A program made the position numbers and the translations under genes. Below the pieces are notes generated by a model. It worked only from the letters and a program-made list of their open reading frames with translations, searched no databases and was not told the origin of the DNA. Below are positions 1 to 10,846 of a stretch of 64,000 bases of DNA, piece by piece. Position 1 is the stretch's first letter, and each line of letters starts with the position of its first letter. This stretch comes from Pseudomonas persica (GTDB lineage Bacteria; Pseudomonadota; Gammaproteobacteria; Pseudomonadales; Pseudomonadaceae). The stretch lies in NCBI RefSeq assembly GCF_900291015.1, contig NZ_OLKL01000003.1:62001-126000 (forward strand), written 5' to 3'.

Positions 1-1
1 C

Positions 2-322
2 GACCAGGTGATCTTCCGCGAGCCGGTGCACGTGGGTGAACTGGTGACCTTCCTGGCGTCGGTCAACTACACCGGCAACACCTCGATGGAGGTGGGCATC
101 AAGGTGGTGACCGAGAACATCCGCGAGCGCTCGGTGCGCCATTCCAACAGCTGCTTCTTCACCATGGTCGCGGTCGACGACAACCGTCGCCCGGTGCCGG
201 TGCCACCACGCCAGCCGCAAAGCAGCGAAGAAAAGCGCCGCTTCCTGCAGGGCCAGCAGCGCCGGCAGATTCGCCAGGAACTGGAAAAACGCTACCAGGA
301 CCTGAAAACCGACGCCATTTAA
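2..322 (+). CDS. acyl-CoA thioesterase, 3' part
   Basis: Only the C-terminal 106 codons lie in the window; the frame is open to the left edge. The segment starts [17 protein letters not shown] and continues with a hot-dog-fold strand pattern ([15 protein letters not shown]), which fits the second half of a YciA-type acyl-CoA thioesterase that hydrolyses acyl-CoA to free acid and CoA in the cytoplasm. The tail (about 35 residues, Gln/Arg/Glu rich) is the charged helical extension common in proteobacterial members. Its stop overlaps the stop of the convergent pdxY gene by 4 bp. The catalytic Asp region lies outside the window, so the substrate cannot be judged. Confidence 0.8.
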   Translation, partial: DQVIFREPVHVGELVTFLASVNYTGNTSMEVGIKVVTENIRERSVRHSNSCFFTMVAVDDNRRPVPVPPRQPQSSEEKRRFLQGQQRRQIRQELEKRYQDLKTDAI

Positions 323-1191
323 AGCGCCAGCAGCTGTGCCTCGAAGCGCACCCGTGGGTGCGCGATGCGGTCCTGGGCCCGCACCAGTTGCAACTCGTAG
401 CTGGCGCAGGCCTGAGTTTCCAGCAGCACTTCGTGCACGGCCGCAGCGGTGAATTCGAACGCCTGCACCCAGCTGTCGCCGAGCAGCACGCGGGCCAGGA
501 ACAGGCCTGAGGTCAGGTCACCCACCCCCACCGGCTGGCGCGGGAACGCCAGCAGCGGGCGGCGCAGGTGCCAGCTGTGCTCGGCGGTCACCAGCAGCAT
601 CTCGAACTGGTCCTCGGTACGCCCGGGGTAGGCCAGGTGCTTGACCAGCACCACCTGCGGCCCACGCTGCAGCAGGCTGCGCGCCATGTTCACACAGTCC
701 TCCAGCGACTGCGCCCGGCGCCCACAGAAGCTGTCCAGCTCCAGCTGGTTGGGGCACAGGATGTCAGCCCTGGCGGCCGCCTCGTCGAGCAGGAACTCAC
801 TGACTTCCGCTGGCACGATGCAACCCTTCTCCGGGTGCCCCATGACCGGGTCGCAAAGGTACAAAGCCTTTGGGTTCACCGCCTTGATTCGCTCGACGCC
901 GGCCAGAATCGCCCGCCCTTGTTCGGCACTGCCCAGGTAACCGGACAGCACCGCGTCGCAGTGGCCCAGCTCGCCGATGTTGGAAATGCCTTCCACCAAC
1001 GCAGGAATTTGCGCCGGGGCAAGCACTTCACCCGCCCACTGGCCATACTGTGTGTGATTGGAGAACTGCACGGTATTGAGCGGCCACACATTGACCCCGA
1101 TACGCTGCATGGGAAATGCCGCAGCGCTGTTGCCGGCGTGGCCGAACACCACATGGGACTGGATGGCGAGCAGGTGCGGGGTACGTTTCAT
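319..1191 (-). CDS. pdxY: pyridoxal kinase PdxY
   Basis: A 290-residue ribokinase-fold kinase of the usual PdxY length. It should phosphorylate pyridoxal to PLP in the vitamin B6 salvage pathway. The start is ATG at 1191 ([21 protein letters not shown]), which gives the conserved N-terminal S-H-V-V-x-G-x-x-G-N substrate-binding segment; an upstream extension is open but has no family resemblance. The C-terminal third has [10 protein letters not shown], the anion-hole and catalytic Asp motif of the family, and [10 protein letters not shown] in the middle is also typical. It is convergent with the thioesterase gene and divergent from the DUF3301 gene, so it is probably monocistronic. Confidence 0.95.
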   Translation of the reverse strand: MKRTPHLLAIQSHVVFGHAGNSAAAFPMQRIGVNVWPLNTVQFSNHTQYGQWAGEVLAPAQIPALVEGISNIGELGHCDAVLSGYLGSAEQGRAILAGVERIKAVNPKALYLCDPVMGHPEKGCIVPAEVSEFLLDEAAARADILCPNQLELDSFCGRRAQSLEDCVNMARSLLQRGPQVVLVKHLAYPGRTEDQFEMLLVTAEHSWHLRRPLLAFPRQPVGVGDLTSGLFLARVLLGDSWVQAFEFTAAAVHEVLLETQACASYELQLVRAQDRIAHPRVRFEAQLLAL

Positions 1192-1311
1192 GCGGGAGGT
1201 TTCCAAAGCTGTTTCAGGGATTGTGCGCAGCGCAGTATGAACTCGATTGCCACCTGTACGACAGGCCAGGGACGCAGTTAAGCTGGATCGACCTGTTTGG
1301 AGCATATGCAA

Positions 1312-1704
1312 ATGTTGACCCTGGAGAACCTCTTCGTCCTGATGCTGATAGCCACGGCAGGCGCCTGGTTGTGGCACAACCATGGGTTGCGCGAAAAAGC
1401 CCTGGAGCGGGTCAAACAGCATTGCGCCAAGCTCGACCTCGAACTGCTCGACGATGCGGTCGCCCTCAAGCGTATTGCCTTTGTCCGTGACGCCAACGGC
1501 CGCAAACGCCTGGCGCGTGTCTACGCCTTCGAGTTCACTGTCACCGGCGAGCAGCGCCACCCTGGTACCGTGACCCAGTTCGGTGCCCACAGCATGCAGA
1601 TCGAGCTGGCGCCCTATCCCTTCGAAATCAAGACCCCACCGCGCGCCGACAATGTCATCGAGATGCAGCAGTGGCGCCAGGAGCACAACCGCTGGCGCAA
1701 CTGA
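1312..1704 (+). CDS. DUF3301 domain-containing small membrane-anchored protein
   Basis: A 130-residue protein with one N-terminal hydrophobic helix (about residues 3-16, [16 protein letters not shown]) followed by a charged soluble domain ending in [20 protein letters not shown]. This is the DUF3301 pattern found in gammaproteobacteria; no function is established. Two ATGs occur, at 1306 and 1312. I chose 1312 because the GGAG at 1299-1302 sits 9 bases before it and only 3 before the other. The stop codon abuts the stop of the convergent COG0523 gene (1705) with no spacing. Confidence 0.85.
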   Translation: MLTLENLFVLMLIATAGAWLWHNHGLREKALERVKQHCAKLDLELLDDAVALKRIAFVRDANGRKRLARVYAFEFTVTGEQRHPGTVTQFGAHSMQIELAPYPFEIKTPPRADNVIEMQQWRQEHNRWRN

Positions 1705-2676
1705 TCAGCTGACGCGGCATTCGCTCAACCCGGCTTGCAGTGCGGATTGCGATTGCGGTTGATCGAAAATCAGCTCGATGCGGGTATCCCTGCGCCAGTC
1801 GCAGGGCTGCCAGGCGGGCATGTCCCCATTCAGGCCATTGAACGATTGCCAACCCTCCACACTGTGGATAACCCCTTTGGCGCGCCGCCATGGCCAGGCA
1901 CGCAAGAACGCCTGCAGCCGCTGTGGATAAAACTGCTGGCCGGGATGCCAGCGCCAGCCGATGCTCCAACCTCCCTCTCCCTGCTGGGCAAGACAGATCG
2001 GCTGGCCGGGGTCCGCCCAGAGCGCTGCCGGGGGATTTACAAGATTGTCGACAATCCTGTTATCCACAAACGCGCTGTCGACAATGCCCGCTGGTACCGT
2101 CGGAAGGTCCGACAAGGGCAGCTCCCCTTGGACGGCCCAGAACACTTTCTTTCCATATAACTTATTACTTATCAACAACTTAGAATATTCATCCACAGCC
2201 TCCGACTTGTTGAAAACAACGCTTTCAGAAGCATCGAGCGCCTGCTGTTGAGCCTCCGGAAGCCGCTCGTTCCGGATCATCGACTGCACATCCACGACCA
2301 TCAGCAATGGCTGTATTGTCAGCACTCCAGCCCAAGGGGCTTGTTGCAACTGCGCGAGCAACTGCAACGGATGACCCAGCCCGGACGGCTCGATCAACAA
2401 CCGGTCAGGCCGGGATTTACGCAGCAGCCGGCCCAGGCCCACCTGGAACGGCATGCCATTGACGCAGCACAGGCAGCCACCTGCGACCTCGCCGATGGCG
2501 ATACCGTCTTCGTCACGGCTGAGCAAGGCGGCATCCAGCCCTACCAGGCCGAATTCGTTGATCAATACAGCCCAGCGCTCATTGGCCGGGCGCTGGGCCA
2601 GCAGATGACGGATCAGGGTGGTCTTGCCGGCTCCCAGCGGGCCGGCAATCACGTGGGTGGGAATGTTCTGCAGCAT
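1705..2676 (-). CDS. COG0523 (CobW/YjiA-family) GTP-binding metallochaperone
   Basis: A G3E-family GTPase of 323 residues. It has a Walker A motif GPLGAGKTT (residues 12-20), the metal-binding C-x-C-C motif GGCLCCVNG (Cys68, 70, 71) and LLIEPSGLGHP (Walker B / switch), followed by a CobW C-terminal domain. Such proteins handle zinc or cobalt with GTP hydrolysis. It is the last gene of a three-gene minus-strand operon behind a Zur-like box, so a role in zinc limitation is inferred. The start is uncertain: ATG 2676 puts the P-loop at the usual distance from the N-terminus; a GTG at 2706 is also open and closer to the upstream gene. The gene contains several perfect DnaA boxes. Confidence 0.85.
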   Translation of the reverse strand: MLQNIPTHVIAGPLGAGKTTLIRHLLAQRPANERWAVLINEFGLVGLDAALLSRDEDGIAIGEVAGGCLCCVNGMPFQVGLGRLLRKSRPDRLLIEPSGLGHPLQLLAQLQQAPWAGVLTIQPLLMVVDVQSMIRNERLPEAQQQALDASESVVFNKSEAVDEYSKLLISNKLYGKKVFWAVQGELPLSDLPTVPAGIVDSAFVDNRIVDNLVNPPAALWADPGQPICLAQQGEGGWSIGWRWHPGQQFYPQRLQAFLRAWPWRRAKGVIHSVEGWQSFNGLNGDMPAWQPCDWRRDTRIELIFDQPQSQSALQAGLSECRVS

Positions 2677-3555
2677 CGGTGGCTTCAGGCAGTGGTAATG
2701 CCTCACTATGCGCCGTCAGGCCAGCCAGTCAAGGCTGAGCAACAAGCGCCCCTGCTGCCCCGAGGGCGAACGATGCACCAATCCTGCACCTTCGTTGCCC
2801 TGCCACTTCTCACCTTTGAGCACCGCCACATCGCCAGCTTGTAAGTGCATGATGTTATCCACAGATGGTATCGCTGTGTGTAACTCACCGCGCTGACTGG
2901 TGTGCTCTTGCAACCACTCGCTGCCCGGGCCGGTATAGGTGGTGAGCAGACGCAGCGGCACGTTATCCACATGAAAGCGCGGGCACATGGGGCCAGCCAG
3001 GACCTGCAGGCGCAAACCGACCCGCCGCGCCCCCACCAGACAGGTATAGGCCGCCACCAGCCAAGCCACATCGGCCACGAATGCCTCGTAGCCGTGCAAG
3101 TCCGCAGCTTCGCGCAACAACTCGGTCAATACCGGCATGTGCTGCTCGTCCACATCGATGACGCGCTGGTCTGCCAAGGGCTGGCCAAGGCTGACCACCA
3201 GCGCGGCAAAATCCTCCAGTTGCGGCGGCAAACGTCGGCGCCATACCGCCAGGTTCACGCCGTCCTGCAGCACTTCGGTCAGCACCTGCGGTGTCTCGCC
3301 GAACACCTGGAAGATATCCACAGGCTGGCGTGCGGGGTTCATGCTGCCGCCTCCTCAAGCCATGGGCCGAACGGATCGGGTAGGCGCAACCAACCCATGT
3401 GCCCCAAGTCCATTTCCTGATCGGTCAACAGGCACGCATCGAGTGCTGTGGATAATTTTGCGAAGTCGATATTCTGCCCGATGAACACCAGTTCCTGGCG
3501 GCAGTCACCGCTCTCGGCAGCCCAGTTTTTCAAGATCGCAGCGGTATTATCCACA
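1863..3555. other. cluster of seven perfect DnaA boxes inside the COG0523/DUF1826 operon
   Basis: Perfect TTATCCACA/TGTGGATAA nonamers occur at 1863-1871, 1922-1930, 2060-2068, 2855-2863, 2963-2971, 3447-3455 and 3547-3555, in both orientations, all within coding sequence. Near-matches also occur (for example TGTGGATGA near 3740). A given nonamer on either strand is expected about once per 130 kb of random sequence, so this density is notable. There is no AT-rich unwinding segment, so a titration or regulatory role is more plausible than an origin. Confidence 0.5.
2716..3342 (-). CDS. DUF1826 domain-containing protein
   Basis: A 208-residue protein matching the DUF1826 family, which is commonly found next to COG0523 GTPases in Zur regulons. 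Visible conserved pieces are [20 protein letters not shown] and VHRSPS, with His/Asp residues suggestive of a metal site; no signal peptide or membrane helix is seen. The first four bases of the gene overlap the end of the upstream zigA-like gene (ATGA type), so translation is probably coupled. Function is unknown. The neighbourhood suggests it works under zinc starvation. Confidence 0.85.
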   Translation of the reverse strand: MNPARQPVDIFQVFGETPQVLTEVLQDGVNLAVWRRRLPPQLEDFAALVVSLGQPLADQRVIDVDEQHMPVLTELLREAADLHGYEAFVADVAWLVAAYTCLVGARRVGLRLQVLAGPMCPRFHVDNVPLRLLTTYTGPGSEWLQEHTSQRGELHTAIPSVDNIMHLQAGDVAVLKGEKWQGNEGAGLVHRSPSGQQGRLLLSLDWLA

Positions 3556-4547
3556 TCCTGTGGCCACTGCTCGCGCGGCACGAAGCGCCACCAGCGGCCC
3601 GCCAGGCCATGGCGCATCATGCCACCCGCCTGCGACCAGCTACCGGCCTCCTGGTACTTGCTGGCCAACCAGAAAAACCCTTTCGAGCGCAGCAGGCGGC
3701 CATTGCTCCAGGGCGTGTTGATAAAGTCGAAAAAGCGCTGTGGATGAAACGGGCGCCGGGCCTGCCAGGTGGTGGCGGCAATGCCGTACTCTTCGGTTTC
3801 CGGCACATGCTCACCGCGCAACTCCTGCAGCCAGCCCGGTGCCTGGGCAGCCTGGTCGAAGTCGAACAGACCGGTGTCGAGGATGCGCGCCAGCGGCACC
3901 TGGCCCATGACCATGGGCACGATTTGCGCCCGGGAATTGAGGCTGCGCAGAATGGCCATGAGCTCTTCGCGCTCGTGCTGGCTGATCAGGTCGATCTTGC
4001 TCAGTAACAGCACATCGGCGAACTCGACCTGTTCGATCAGCAAGTCACTGATCGAGCGCTCGTCCTCCTCACCCAGGGTTTCGCCACGGCTGGCCAGGCT
4101 GTCTGCTGCCTGGTAATCACGCAGGAAGTTCAGGCCATCGACCACGGTGACCATGGTGTCCAGCCGCGCCATGTCGGACAGGCTGCGGCCCTGTTCGTCG
4201 CGGAAGGTGAAGGTCTCGGCCACTGGCAGTGGCTCCGAGATCCCCGTGGACTCGATCAGCAAATAATCGAAACGCCCCTCTTCGGCCAGCCGTGCCACTT
4301 CCTCGAGCAGGTCTTCACGCAGCGTGCAGCAGATGCAGCCATTGCTCATCTCCACCAGCTTCTCCTCAGCACGGTTAAGGCTGACGTTTCGCTGCACCTC
4401 GCTGGCGTCGATGTTGATTTCGCTCATGTCGTTGACGATGACCGCAACCCGCAGGTTGTCGCGGTTACGCAGCACATGGTTGAGCAATGTGCTCTTGCCG
4501 GCGCCAAGGAAGCCGGACAGCACGGTGACAGGGAGACGGTTGGACAT
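3339..4547 (-). CDS. zigA: zinc-responsive COG0523 GTPase (ZigA-like)
   Basis: A 402-residue G3E-family GTPase. Walker A is GFLGAGKST (12-20), the metal-binding motif is NGCICC (Cys71, 73, 74), and [11 protein letters not shown] is the Walker B / switch region; the CobW C-terminal domain includes [12 protein letters not shown]. The length and the GCICC motif match the Zur-induced P. aeruginosa ZigA group, proposed to allocate zinc to client metalloenzymes. It leads a three-gene operon and is divergent from folE2 with a Zur-like palindrome between them, which strongly supports zinc regulation. The symbol is by resemblance; a generic YjiA-like name would also be fair. Confidence 0.85.
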   Translation of the reverse strand: MSNRLPVTVLSGFLGAGKSTLLNHVLRNRDNLRVAVIVNDMSEINIDASEVQRNVSLNRAEEKLVEMSNGCICCTLREDLLEEVARLAEEGRFDYLLIESTGISEPLPVAETFTFRDEQGRSLSDMARLDTMVTVVDGLNFLRDYQAADSLASRGETLGEEDERSISDLLIEQVEFADVLLLSKIDLISQHEREELMAILRSLNSRAQIVPMVMGQVPLARILDTGLFDFDQAAQAPGWLQELRGEHVPETEEYGIAATTWQARRPFHPQRFFDFINTPWSNGRLLRSKGFFWLASKYQEAGSWSQAGGMMRHGLAGRWWRFVPREQWPQDVDNTAAILKNWAAESGDCRQELVFIGQNIDFAKLSTALDACLLTDQEMDLGHMGWLRLPDPFGPWLEEAAA

Positions 4548-4594
4548 GGCGAAACCTCTTCAGGCGAGCGCATTCGAAACGATGCATTGCACAA

Positions 4595-4609
4595 TGTTAT
4601 AAAGTAACA
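4595..4609. promoter_or_regulatory. Zur-like operator between zigA-like operon and folE2
   Basis: TGTTATAAAGTAACA is a near-perfect inverted repeat (TGTTA-n5-TAACA) matching the gammaproteobacterial Zur core GTTATAnnnTAAC. It lies 48 bp from the zigA-like start and about 80 bp from the folE2 start, in the only shared intergenic region. Both flanking operons encode functions known from Zur regulons (metallochaperone GTPases; the zinc-independent GTP cyclohydrolase). Confidence 0.8.
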
Positions 4610-4689
4610 ATACAATTTCGCCAAGCCGTTCTTGACGGACGAGTGCCCACCGGGGTGAAAAAATGACTCCCTTCTGTTTGGAATGCCAG

Positions 4690-5595
4690 ATGACCCAGCT
4701 CAAGCTCCCCGACATTGCCGCACAAACCCAGGAATATGCCTTGCCTTTGAACTGGGTGGGTATGTGCGGGATCGCCCAACTTGTGCAGTTCGAAGGGCGC
4801 ACAGCGGCTGCCACTGTCGATGCCGGCGTTAACCTGGTAGACGGCAGCTCACGCGGTATCCATATGTCGCGGCTTTATCTTGCCCTGGAGACCTTGGAGC
4901 ACCAGCCCCTGACCCCGCTCGCCATCCGCCAGCTGCTGGCTGACTTCCTCAGCAGCCACGCAGGCCTTTCTTCCGCGGCCTATCTGCGTCTGCGCTTCGA
5001 GCATCTGCTGAAAAGGCCTGCCTTGATCAGCCCGCTGGAGGGTTGGAAAAGCTATGCCGTCACCGTCGATGCAAGGATCGAAAATGAAATGTTCCACGTG
5101 GAACTATCCGTTTCCGTACCTTACTCTTCGACCTGCCCGTGCTCGGCGGCACTTGCAAGGCAGTTGATTCAGCAGCAGTTCCAGATGCATTTCAGCGCTG
5201 AGCAGGTCGACAAACCTGCAGTGCTGCAGTGGCTGGGCAGCGCCGAAGGCATCGTAGCGACGCCCCATAGCCAACGTAGTAGCGCGCAAATCCAGGTAAG
5301 GCTGCGCAACAATCAGCAGGTACTGCCAATCACCGAACTGATCGACCGCGTAGAAGCCAGCCTGGGGACAGCGGTACAGACCGCAGTGAAGCGCGCAGAC
5401 GAACAAGCGTTTGCCTTGGCCAACGGCCAGAACCTGATGTTCTGCGAAGACGCCGCACGACGCCTGCATAAGGCGCTACGGCAAATAGAATGGAGCACGG
5501 CCTTCAAGCTGCGCGTGGAACATGCAGAAAGCCTGCATGCCCACGACGCTGTCGCCACCAGCCAGTGGCAATGGGATGTCAGCTGCGCGGCTTGA
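4690..5595 (+). CDS. folE2: GTP cyclohydrolase FolE2 (type IB)
   Basis: A 301-residue FolE2. It converts GTP to 7,8-dihydroneopterin triphosphate, the first step of folate synthesis, using metals other than zinc. The signature STCPCSAALAR (about 147-157) carries the metal-ligand Cys, and GIHMSRLYLAL and the C-terminal CEDAARRLHKAL are also diagnostic. I prefer ATG 4690 (MTQLKLPDIAAQ), which matches the family N-terminus; ATG 4663 adds nine residues, has a GGGGTGAA upstream and cannot be excluded. The Zur-like box upstream suggests induction when zinc is scarce, replacing zinc-dependent FolE1. The coding region contains a parS-like site. Its 3' end overlaps the convergent DUF3617 gene by 17 bp. 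Confidence 0.92.
   Translation: MTQLKLPDIAAQTQEYALPLNWVGMCGIAQLVQFEGRTAAATVDAGVNLVDGSSRGIHMSRLYLALETLEHQPLTPLAIRQLLADFLSSHAGLSSAAYLRLRFEHLLKRPALISPLEGWKSYAVTVDARIENEMFHVELSVSVPYSSTCPCSAALARQLIQQQFQMHFSAEQVDKPAVLQWLGSAEGIVATPHSQRSSAQIQVRLRNNQQVLPITELIDRVEASLGTAVQTAVKRADEQAFALANGQNLMFCEDAARRLHKALRQIEWSTAFKLRVEHAESLHAHDAVATSQWQWDVSCAA
5090..5105. promoter_or_regulatory. parS-like ParB-binding site inside folE2
   Basis: TGTTCCACGTGGAACT matches the 16-bp parS consensus TGTTCCACGTGGAACA at 15 positions; only the last base differs. It lies inside the folE2 coding sequence, about 27 kb from parAB and 36 kb from the rpmH-dnaA origin. Confidence 0.8.
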
Positions 5596-6106
5596 CCGAA
5601 CCGCAGTCATTACCCAGCCATACGGCACGGGTGTTCATGCTGCCTTGCTGCTGCACACCCGAAGCATTGAACGTGCCATTGACCTGTGTGGTGAATTCCC
5701 GGTCACTGAGGAAAGTCGCTTGGCCACTACCCTGTGCTTTGGGGCAGCTGAACTGGAACTTCCACACATTGCCGGTGCGGTCGGTGATTTTCTGGGTACA
5801 ACCTGACTTCGGGTCCTGCAGCGGGATATCGTTGGTTGCCACCTGTTCTGGCGTCAGGCACGAGCGCACCCCCTTACCCCCAACAGTCACCCCCTGTTTG
5901 GCCAGCACCCCTTCCATCATCGCACGCTGCTCCGGCGGCAGGTTCTTCAACTGGCCGAGCATGAACTCCATATCGGGTAACGGCTTGCCATCGACCTGCA
6001 TGTTGCTGGTGGTCAGCTCCCACAAGCCTGGCTGCAGCATCTGGGCATGCACCAGCGGGCTGCTCACACCTAGGGCCAACGCCAACAGTGGCAGACGAAT
6101 CTTCAT
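5579..6106 (-). CDS. DUF3617 domain-containing periplasmic protein
   Basis: A 175-residue exported protein. The first 21 residues (MKIRLPLLALALGVSSPLVHA, ending A-H-A) form a clear Sec signal peptide. The mature part has the DUF3617 pattern: LQPGLWELTTSNMQ near the N-terminus, then RSCLTPEQVA and a Cys-paired C-terminal half (GCTQKI, FSCP). No function is established for the family. It is convergent with folE2 (17 bp overlap) and followed in the other direction by cls, so it appears to be transcribed alone. Confidence 0.85.
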   Translation of the reverse strand: MKIRLPLLALALGVSSPLVHAQMLQPGLWELTTSNMQVDGKPLPDMEFMLGQLKNLPPEQRAMMEGVLAKQGVTVGGKGVRSCLTPEQVATNDIPLQDPKSGCTQKITDRTGNVWKFQFSCPKAQGSGQATFLSDREFTTQVNGTFNASGVQQQGSMNTRAVWLGNDCGSVKPRS

Positions 6107-6238
6107 GGACGAACGCTCCTGGAAAAAAGCCGGCCAAGCGGGCCGGGCTGAGCCTTAGACGCCAAATCCACCTGCAGGTTGCAAGGCGGACCGGGAACGT
6201 GTTCTGTTACCCAAGTGTACTCGGCAAGCAGGATGCAT

Positions 6239-7678
6239 ATGGACTACCACAGCCCCTACTTCTTCGGTTATCTACTCGGCCTGGTTCACCTGCTGGGTAT
6301 CGTCGCCGCCCTGCACGCACTGTTCACCGTGCGTACTGCCCAGGGCGCAATCGCCTGGGCCATGCCGTTGTTCTTCATCCCCTACCTCACGCTGATCCCT
6401 TACCTGATCTTCGGTGCCCGCTCGTTCTATGCCTACATCAAGGCCCGGCGTCAGGCCAACCAGGAAATGCACGTGGCCATGGCCAACCTCAACTGGCGGC
6501 CTTGGGTAGAAGAAGCCCTCACCGCCCGCGAGTCGGAAAGCTATGCGGCCCTGCGCGCCCTGCCCAAGCTCGGGCGCATGCCCTGCCTGGCCAACAACCA
6601 GGTGAAGCTCCTGATCAATGGCAAGGCGACATTCGATGCCATCTTCACTGCCATCGAAAAAGCCCGCGACGTGGTGCTGGTACAATTCTTCATCATCCAT
6701 GACGACGGCCTTGGCAAAGCGCTGCAGCAACTGCTGCTGCGCAAGGCCGCCGAGGGGGTTCAGGTGTTCGTGCTGTACGACCGCGTCGGCAGCCATGCCT
6801 TGCCGGCCAGCTACAGCCAGCTGCTGCGTGACGGTGGTGTACAGATCCATGCCTTCGCTACCCGTCGTGGCTGGTTCAACCGCTTCCAGGTGAACTTCCG
6901 CAACCACCGCAAGATCGTGGTGGTAGATGGCCTGCTCGGCTTCATCGGCGGGCACAACGTGGGCGATGAGTACCTCGGTGGCCACCCGCAGCTCTCACCC
7001 TGGCGTGACACCCATGTGCAGATCAGCGGGCCGGTGCTAGCCTGCCTGCAGGAGTCGTTCGCCGAGGACTGGTACTGGGCCACGCGCCAGCTACCGCCGC
7101 TGATCCTGCCGGACGCCTACCCGGATAACGGCGTGCTATGCCAGGCCTTGGCCAGCGGCCCGGCCGACCCACAGGAAACCTGCTCGCTGTTCTTCCTTGA
7201 GGCGATCCATTCAGCCACCCGGCGCGTGTGGATCACCAGCCCGTACTTCATCCCCGACGAAGCGGTGTTCGCCGCGTTGCGCCTGGCGGTACTGCGTGGG
7301 GTCGATGTTCGTGTGCTGATCCCGTCACGCCCAGACCATCGTATCGTCTATGCCGCCTCCAGCCTGTTCGCCTTCGAAGCGGTACGTGCGGGTGTACGCA
7401 TGTTCCGCTACCAACCGGGCTTCCTGCATCAAAAGGTGGTGCTGGTGGATGACGATGTCAGCGCGATCGGCAGTGCCAACCTGGACAACCGCTCGTTCCG
7501 CCTGAACTTCGAGATCACCCTGCTGACGGTCGACCGCGGCTTCGCCGACCAGGTCGAGAACATGCTGATCAATGACTTTGAACAGGCACGGGAAATTACT
7601 GCGGAGGACAGCCGCGATACCCATCGGCTGCAGCAACTGGGGATGCGGATTGCGCGGCTGATTTCGCCTATCCTCTGA
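6239..7678 (+). CDS. clsA: cardiolipin synthase (phospholipase D family)
   Basis: A 479-residue inner-membrane enzyme that condenses two phosphatidylglycerols to cardiolipin and glycerol. Two N-terminal transmembrane helices (about residues 8-30 and 38-58) are followed by two HKD motifs: H-R-K-x4-D beginning near residue 223 and H-Q-K-x4-D near residue 397, each followed by the G-G/S-x-N segment. Start ATG 6239 ([15 protein letters not shown]) gives the usual length; an upstream in-frame ATG at 6233 and a longer extension lack family similarity. It ends 140 bp before the convergent cfaB, also a membrane-lipid gene, with a REP palindrome between them. Confidence 0.95.
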   Translation: MDYHSPYFFGYLLGLVHLLGIVAALHALFTVRTAQGAIAWAMPLFFIPYLTLIPYLIFGARSFYAYIKARRQANQEMHVAMANLNWRPWVEEALTARESESYAALRALPKLGRMPCLANNQVKLLINGKATFDAIFTAIEKARDVVLVQFFIIHDDGLGKALQQLLLRKAAEGVQVFVLYDRVGSHALPASYSQLLRDGGVQIHAFATRRGWFNRFQVNFRNHRKIVVVDGLLGFIGGHNVGDEYLGGHPQLSPWRDTHVQISGPVLACLQESFAEDWYWATRQLPPLILPDAYPDNGVLCQALASGPADPQETCSLFFLEAIHSATRRVWITSPYFIPDEAVFAALRLAVLRGVDVRVLIPSRPDHRIVYAASSLFAFEAVRAGVRMFRYQPGFLHQKVVLVDDDVSAIGSANLDNRSFRLNFEITLLTVDRGFADQVENMLINDFEQAREITAEDSRDTHRLQQLGMRIARLISPIL

Positions 7679-7710
7679 TGCGTGGCGCCCCTCGCTGGCT
7701 TTCTCGGACC

Positions 7711-7785
7711 TTGTGGGAGCGGGTTTACCCGCGAAGACGTCAGTGGCTGTACCGACGCATTCTCGGGCAAACCCGCTCCCACAGG
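7711..7785. repeat. REP pair between cls and cfaB
   Basis: Two inverted copies of the P. putida REP core lie face to face: TTGTGGGAGCGGGTTTACCC at the left and its complement ending CAAACCCGCTCCCACA at the right. They sit in the 140-bp gap between two convergent genes, the usual position for these elements; they may act as a transcription end or mRNA stabiliser. Confidence 0.85.
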
Positions 7786-7818
7786 GTATGGTGTCGCGCT
7801 TGTTTGCTTTGTAGCAAT

Positions 7819-9003
7819 TCAGCGATACAGATCTTCGCGCGTCCAGGGCAGGTCATGATGACCATCGGCGTAGGGCTTCACGGCCAGTATCTGGTGCAGG
7901 TTGATCCAGCCCTTCTGGAAGGCATAGGCACACCCGGCCAGGTACAGGCGCCAGATGCGCAAGGTCTTCTCGGGTACCAGTGCCGCCGCCTTGTGCAACT
8001 GGTTCTCCAGGTTTTCGCTCCAGTGGTGCAAGGTCTTGGCGTAGTGCAAACGCAGGCTTTCCACGTCGACCACCTCCAGCCCCGCTTCACAGATGCTGGC
8101 ACTGATCATCGACAGGTGCGGCAGCTCGCCATGGGGGAATACATAGCGGTCGATGAAGTCGCCAGCGCCACGCCCGACCGGGCGGCCATCGACATGCTTG
8201 GCGGTGATGCCGTGGTTCATCACCAGGCCCCCTTCCCTCACGGCACCGAACAACTTCTGGCTATACAGCGCCAGGTTGGCATGCCCGACATGCTCGAACA
8301 TGCCAACGCTGACAACCTTGTCGAAGCGGCCATCCTGAGGCAGGTCGCGGTAGTCGAGAATCTGCAAGTCGATCCTGTCGGCCAACCCCTCTGCCTTGAC
8401 GCGCTCGCGGCCGAGCTTGAGCTGCTCCTTGCTCAAGGTGATACCAAACACCTTGGCGCCATATTCGCGAGCAGCGAAACGCGCCAGGCCACCCCAGCCA
8501 CAACCTACGTCGAGCAGGTAGTCGCCGGCGTCCAGCCGCAGTTTGCGGCACAGATGATCGAACTTGTCCTGCTGTGCCTGATCCAGGGTGTTGTCCGGCT
8601 CGCGGAAGTAGGCGCACGAGTAGGCCATGTCCTGATCCAGCCAGAGCTGATAGAACGCGTTGGAAACATCGTAATGGTAGGAAATGGCTTTGGCGTCGGT
8701 GCTCTTGTCATGGGCCCGCCGCTGCGGTGGGGTGTCGTCCTCATCGGTCAGTAGCGCTTCGCTCAGCTCATCGCATACGCGGATGGCTTCACCAATATCG
8801 CCTTCCAGCTCCAGCTTGCCTTCGACGAATGCCGTGCCCAGCTGGTCCATGCTCGGGTGGCTCAACTGGCTGATCAACTGCGGCTCCTTGACCAGGATGG
8901 TGACCTGCGGGCTAGGCCCCAGATCGAACTGGTTACCGTCCCACAGTTTCAGCCGCAGCGGCAGATGCAGGCTCTGCAATGCCGGTGGAAGTTGCGCAAG
9001 CAT
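7819..9003 (-). CDS. cfaB: cyclopropane-fatty-acyl-phospholipid synthase
   Basis: A 394-residue SAM-dependent methyltransferase that adds a methylene bridge across cis double bonds of membrane phospholipid acyl chains. The SAM-binding motif is LLDVGCGWGGLARFAA (about 168-183), preceded by ISYHYDVSNAFYQLWLD and followed by GMFEHVGH, all typical of CFA synthases. A strong ribosome-binding site (AGGAGGG) precedes ATG 9003. The context (cls, cfa, lpd3) matches the stationary-phase cfaB locus of P. putida, known to depend on RpoS; an RpoS-like -10 element is visible upstream. Confidence 0.95.
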   Translation of the reverse strand: MLAQLPPALQSLHLPLRLKLWDGNQFDLGPSPQVTILVKEPQLISQLSHPSMDQLGTAFVEGKLELEGDIGEAIRVCDELSEALLTDEDDTPPQRRAHDKSTDAKAISYHYDVSNAFYQLWLDQDMAYSCAYFREPDNTLDQAQQDKFDHLCRKLRLDAGDYLLDVGCGWGGLARFAAREYGAKVFGITLSKEQLKLGRERVKAEGLADRIDLQILDYRDLPQDGRFDKVVSVGMFEHVGHANLALYSQKLFGAVREGGLVMNHGITAKHVDGRPVGRGAGDFIDRYVFPHGELPHLSMISASICEAGLEVVDVESLRLHYAKTLHHWSENLENQLHKAAALVPEKTLRIWRLYLAGCAYAFQKGWINLHQILAVKPYADGHHDLPWTREDLYR

Positions 9004-9062
9004 GAACGACCCTCCTGTCCGTATTTGGCCACGACGCCTGATATTTCGAACGTCGCCGGATC

Positions 9063-9069
9063 AGAGTAG
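9063..9069 (-). promoter_or_regulatory. possible RpoS-type -10 element of cfaB
   Basis: On the minus strand the sequence reads CTACTCT about 60 bases before the cfaB start, close to the extended -10 CTAYACT preferred by RpoS. No good -35 is obvious, which is common for such promoters. P. putida cfaB is known to be RpoS dependent, but which bases are used is my inference. Confidence 0.4.
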
Positions 9070-9210
9070 TTCATTCGTGGGATGTTTCCTCTAAACGAGA
9101 CCATGGTCTAGAACCAACTGATCTTATCCATGCAGCAGATTGTATACAATATTTGCATCTCAGCTTAACCTTGTGCCCCTCTCGCGCTTCTTCATCCTGG
9201 AGTTGAACCC

Positions 9211-10611
<1,401 letters not shown>

Positions 10612-10632
10612 TCCGGGAAGTGGGGGCTGCTT

Positions 10633-10770
10633 TGTGATCGTAGACATTAAAGTCTGTCTCACATCGGCACGAATCTTGGGACCTGTAGCGTGGTGGATTG
10701 AGTTTTAAAGTCTGTCTCACCCTACCACCTGGGCCGCTTTCCAGTTCTGGAAAATATTAAAAACTGTCTC
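10633..10770. repeat. left end of the Tn7-like island with three TnsB-like sites
   Basis: The terminus TGTGATCGTA is followed by ATTAAAGTCTGTCTC at 10646-10660, TTTAAAGTCTGTCTC at 10704-10718 and ATTAAAAACTGTCTC at 10756-10770. Spacing of about 55 bp between sites resembles the Tn7 left end. The third copy has diverged most. Confidence 0.8.
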
Positions 10771-10846
10771 GCATCCAAGCAGAAGCAACCCGCAGTCTGA
10801 AGGATGAACAGATAGTCCGAATCGGCAATAATGGCCTACCGCTACC

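Noticed and set aside
1863..3555. DnaA-box cluster as a third replication origin
   Set aside because: It lies wholly in coding DNA and has no AT-rich unwinding segment.
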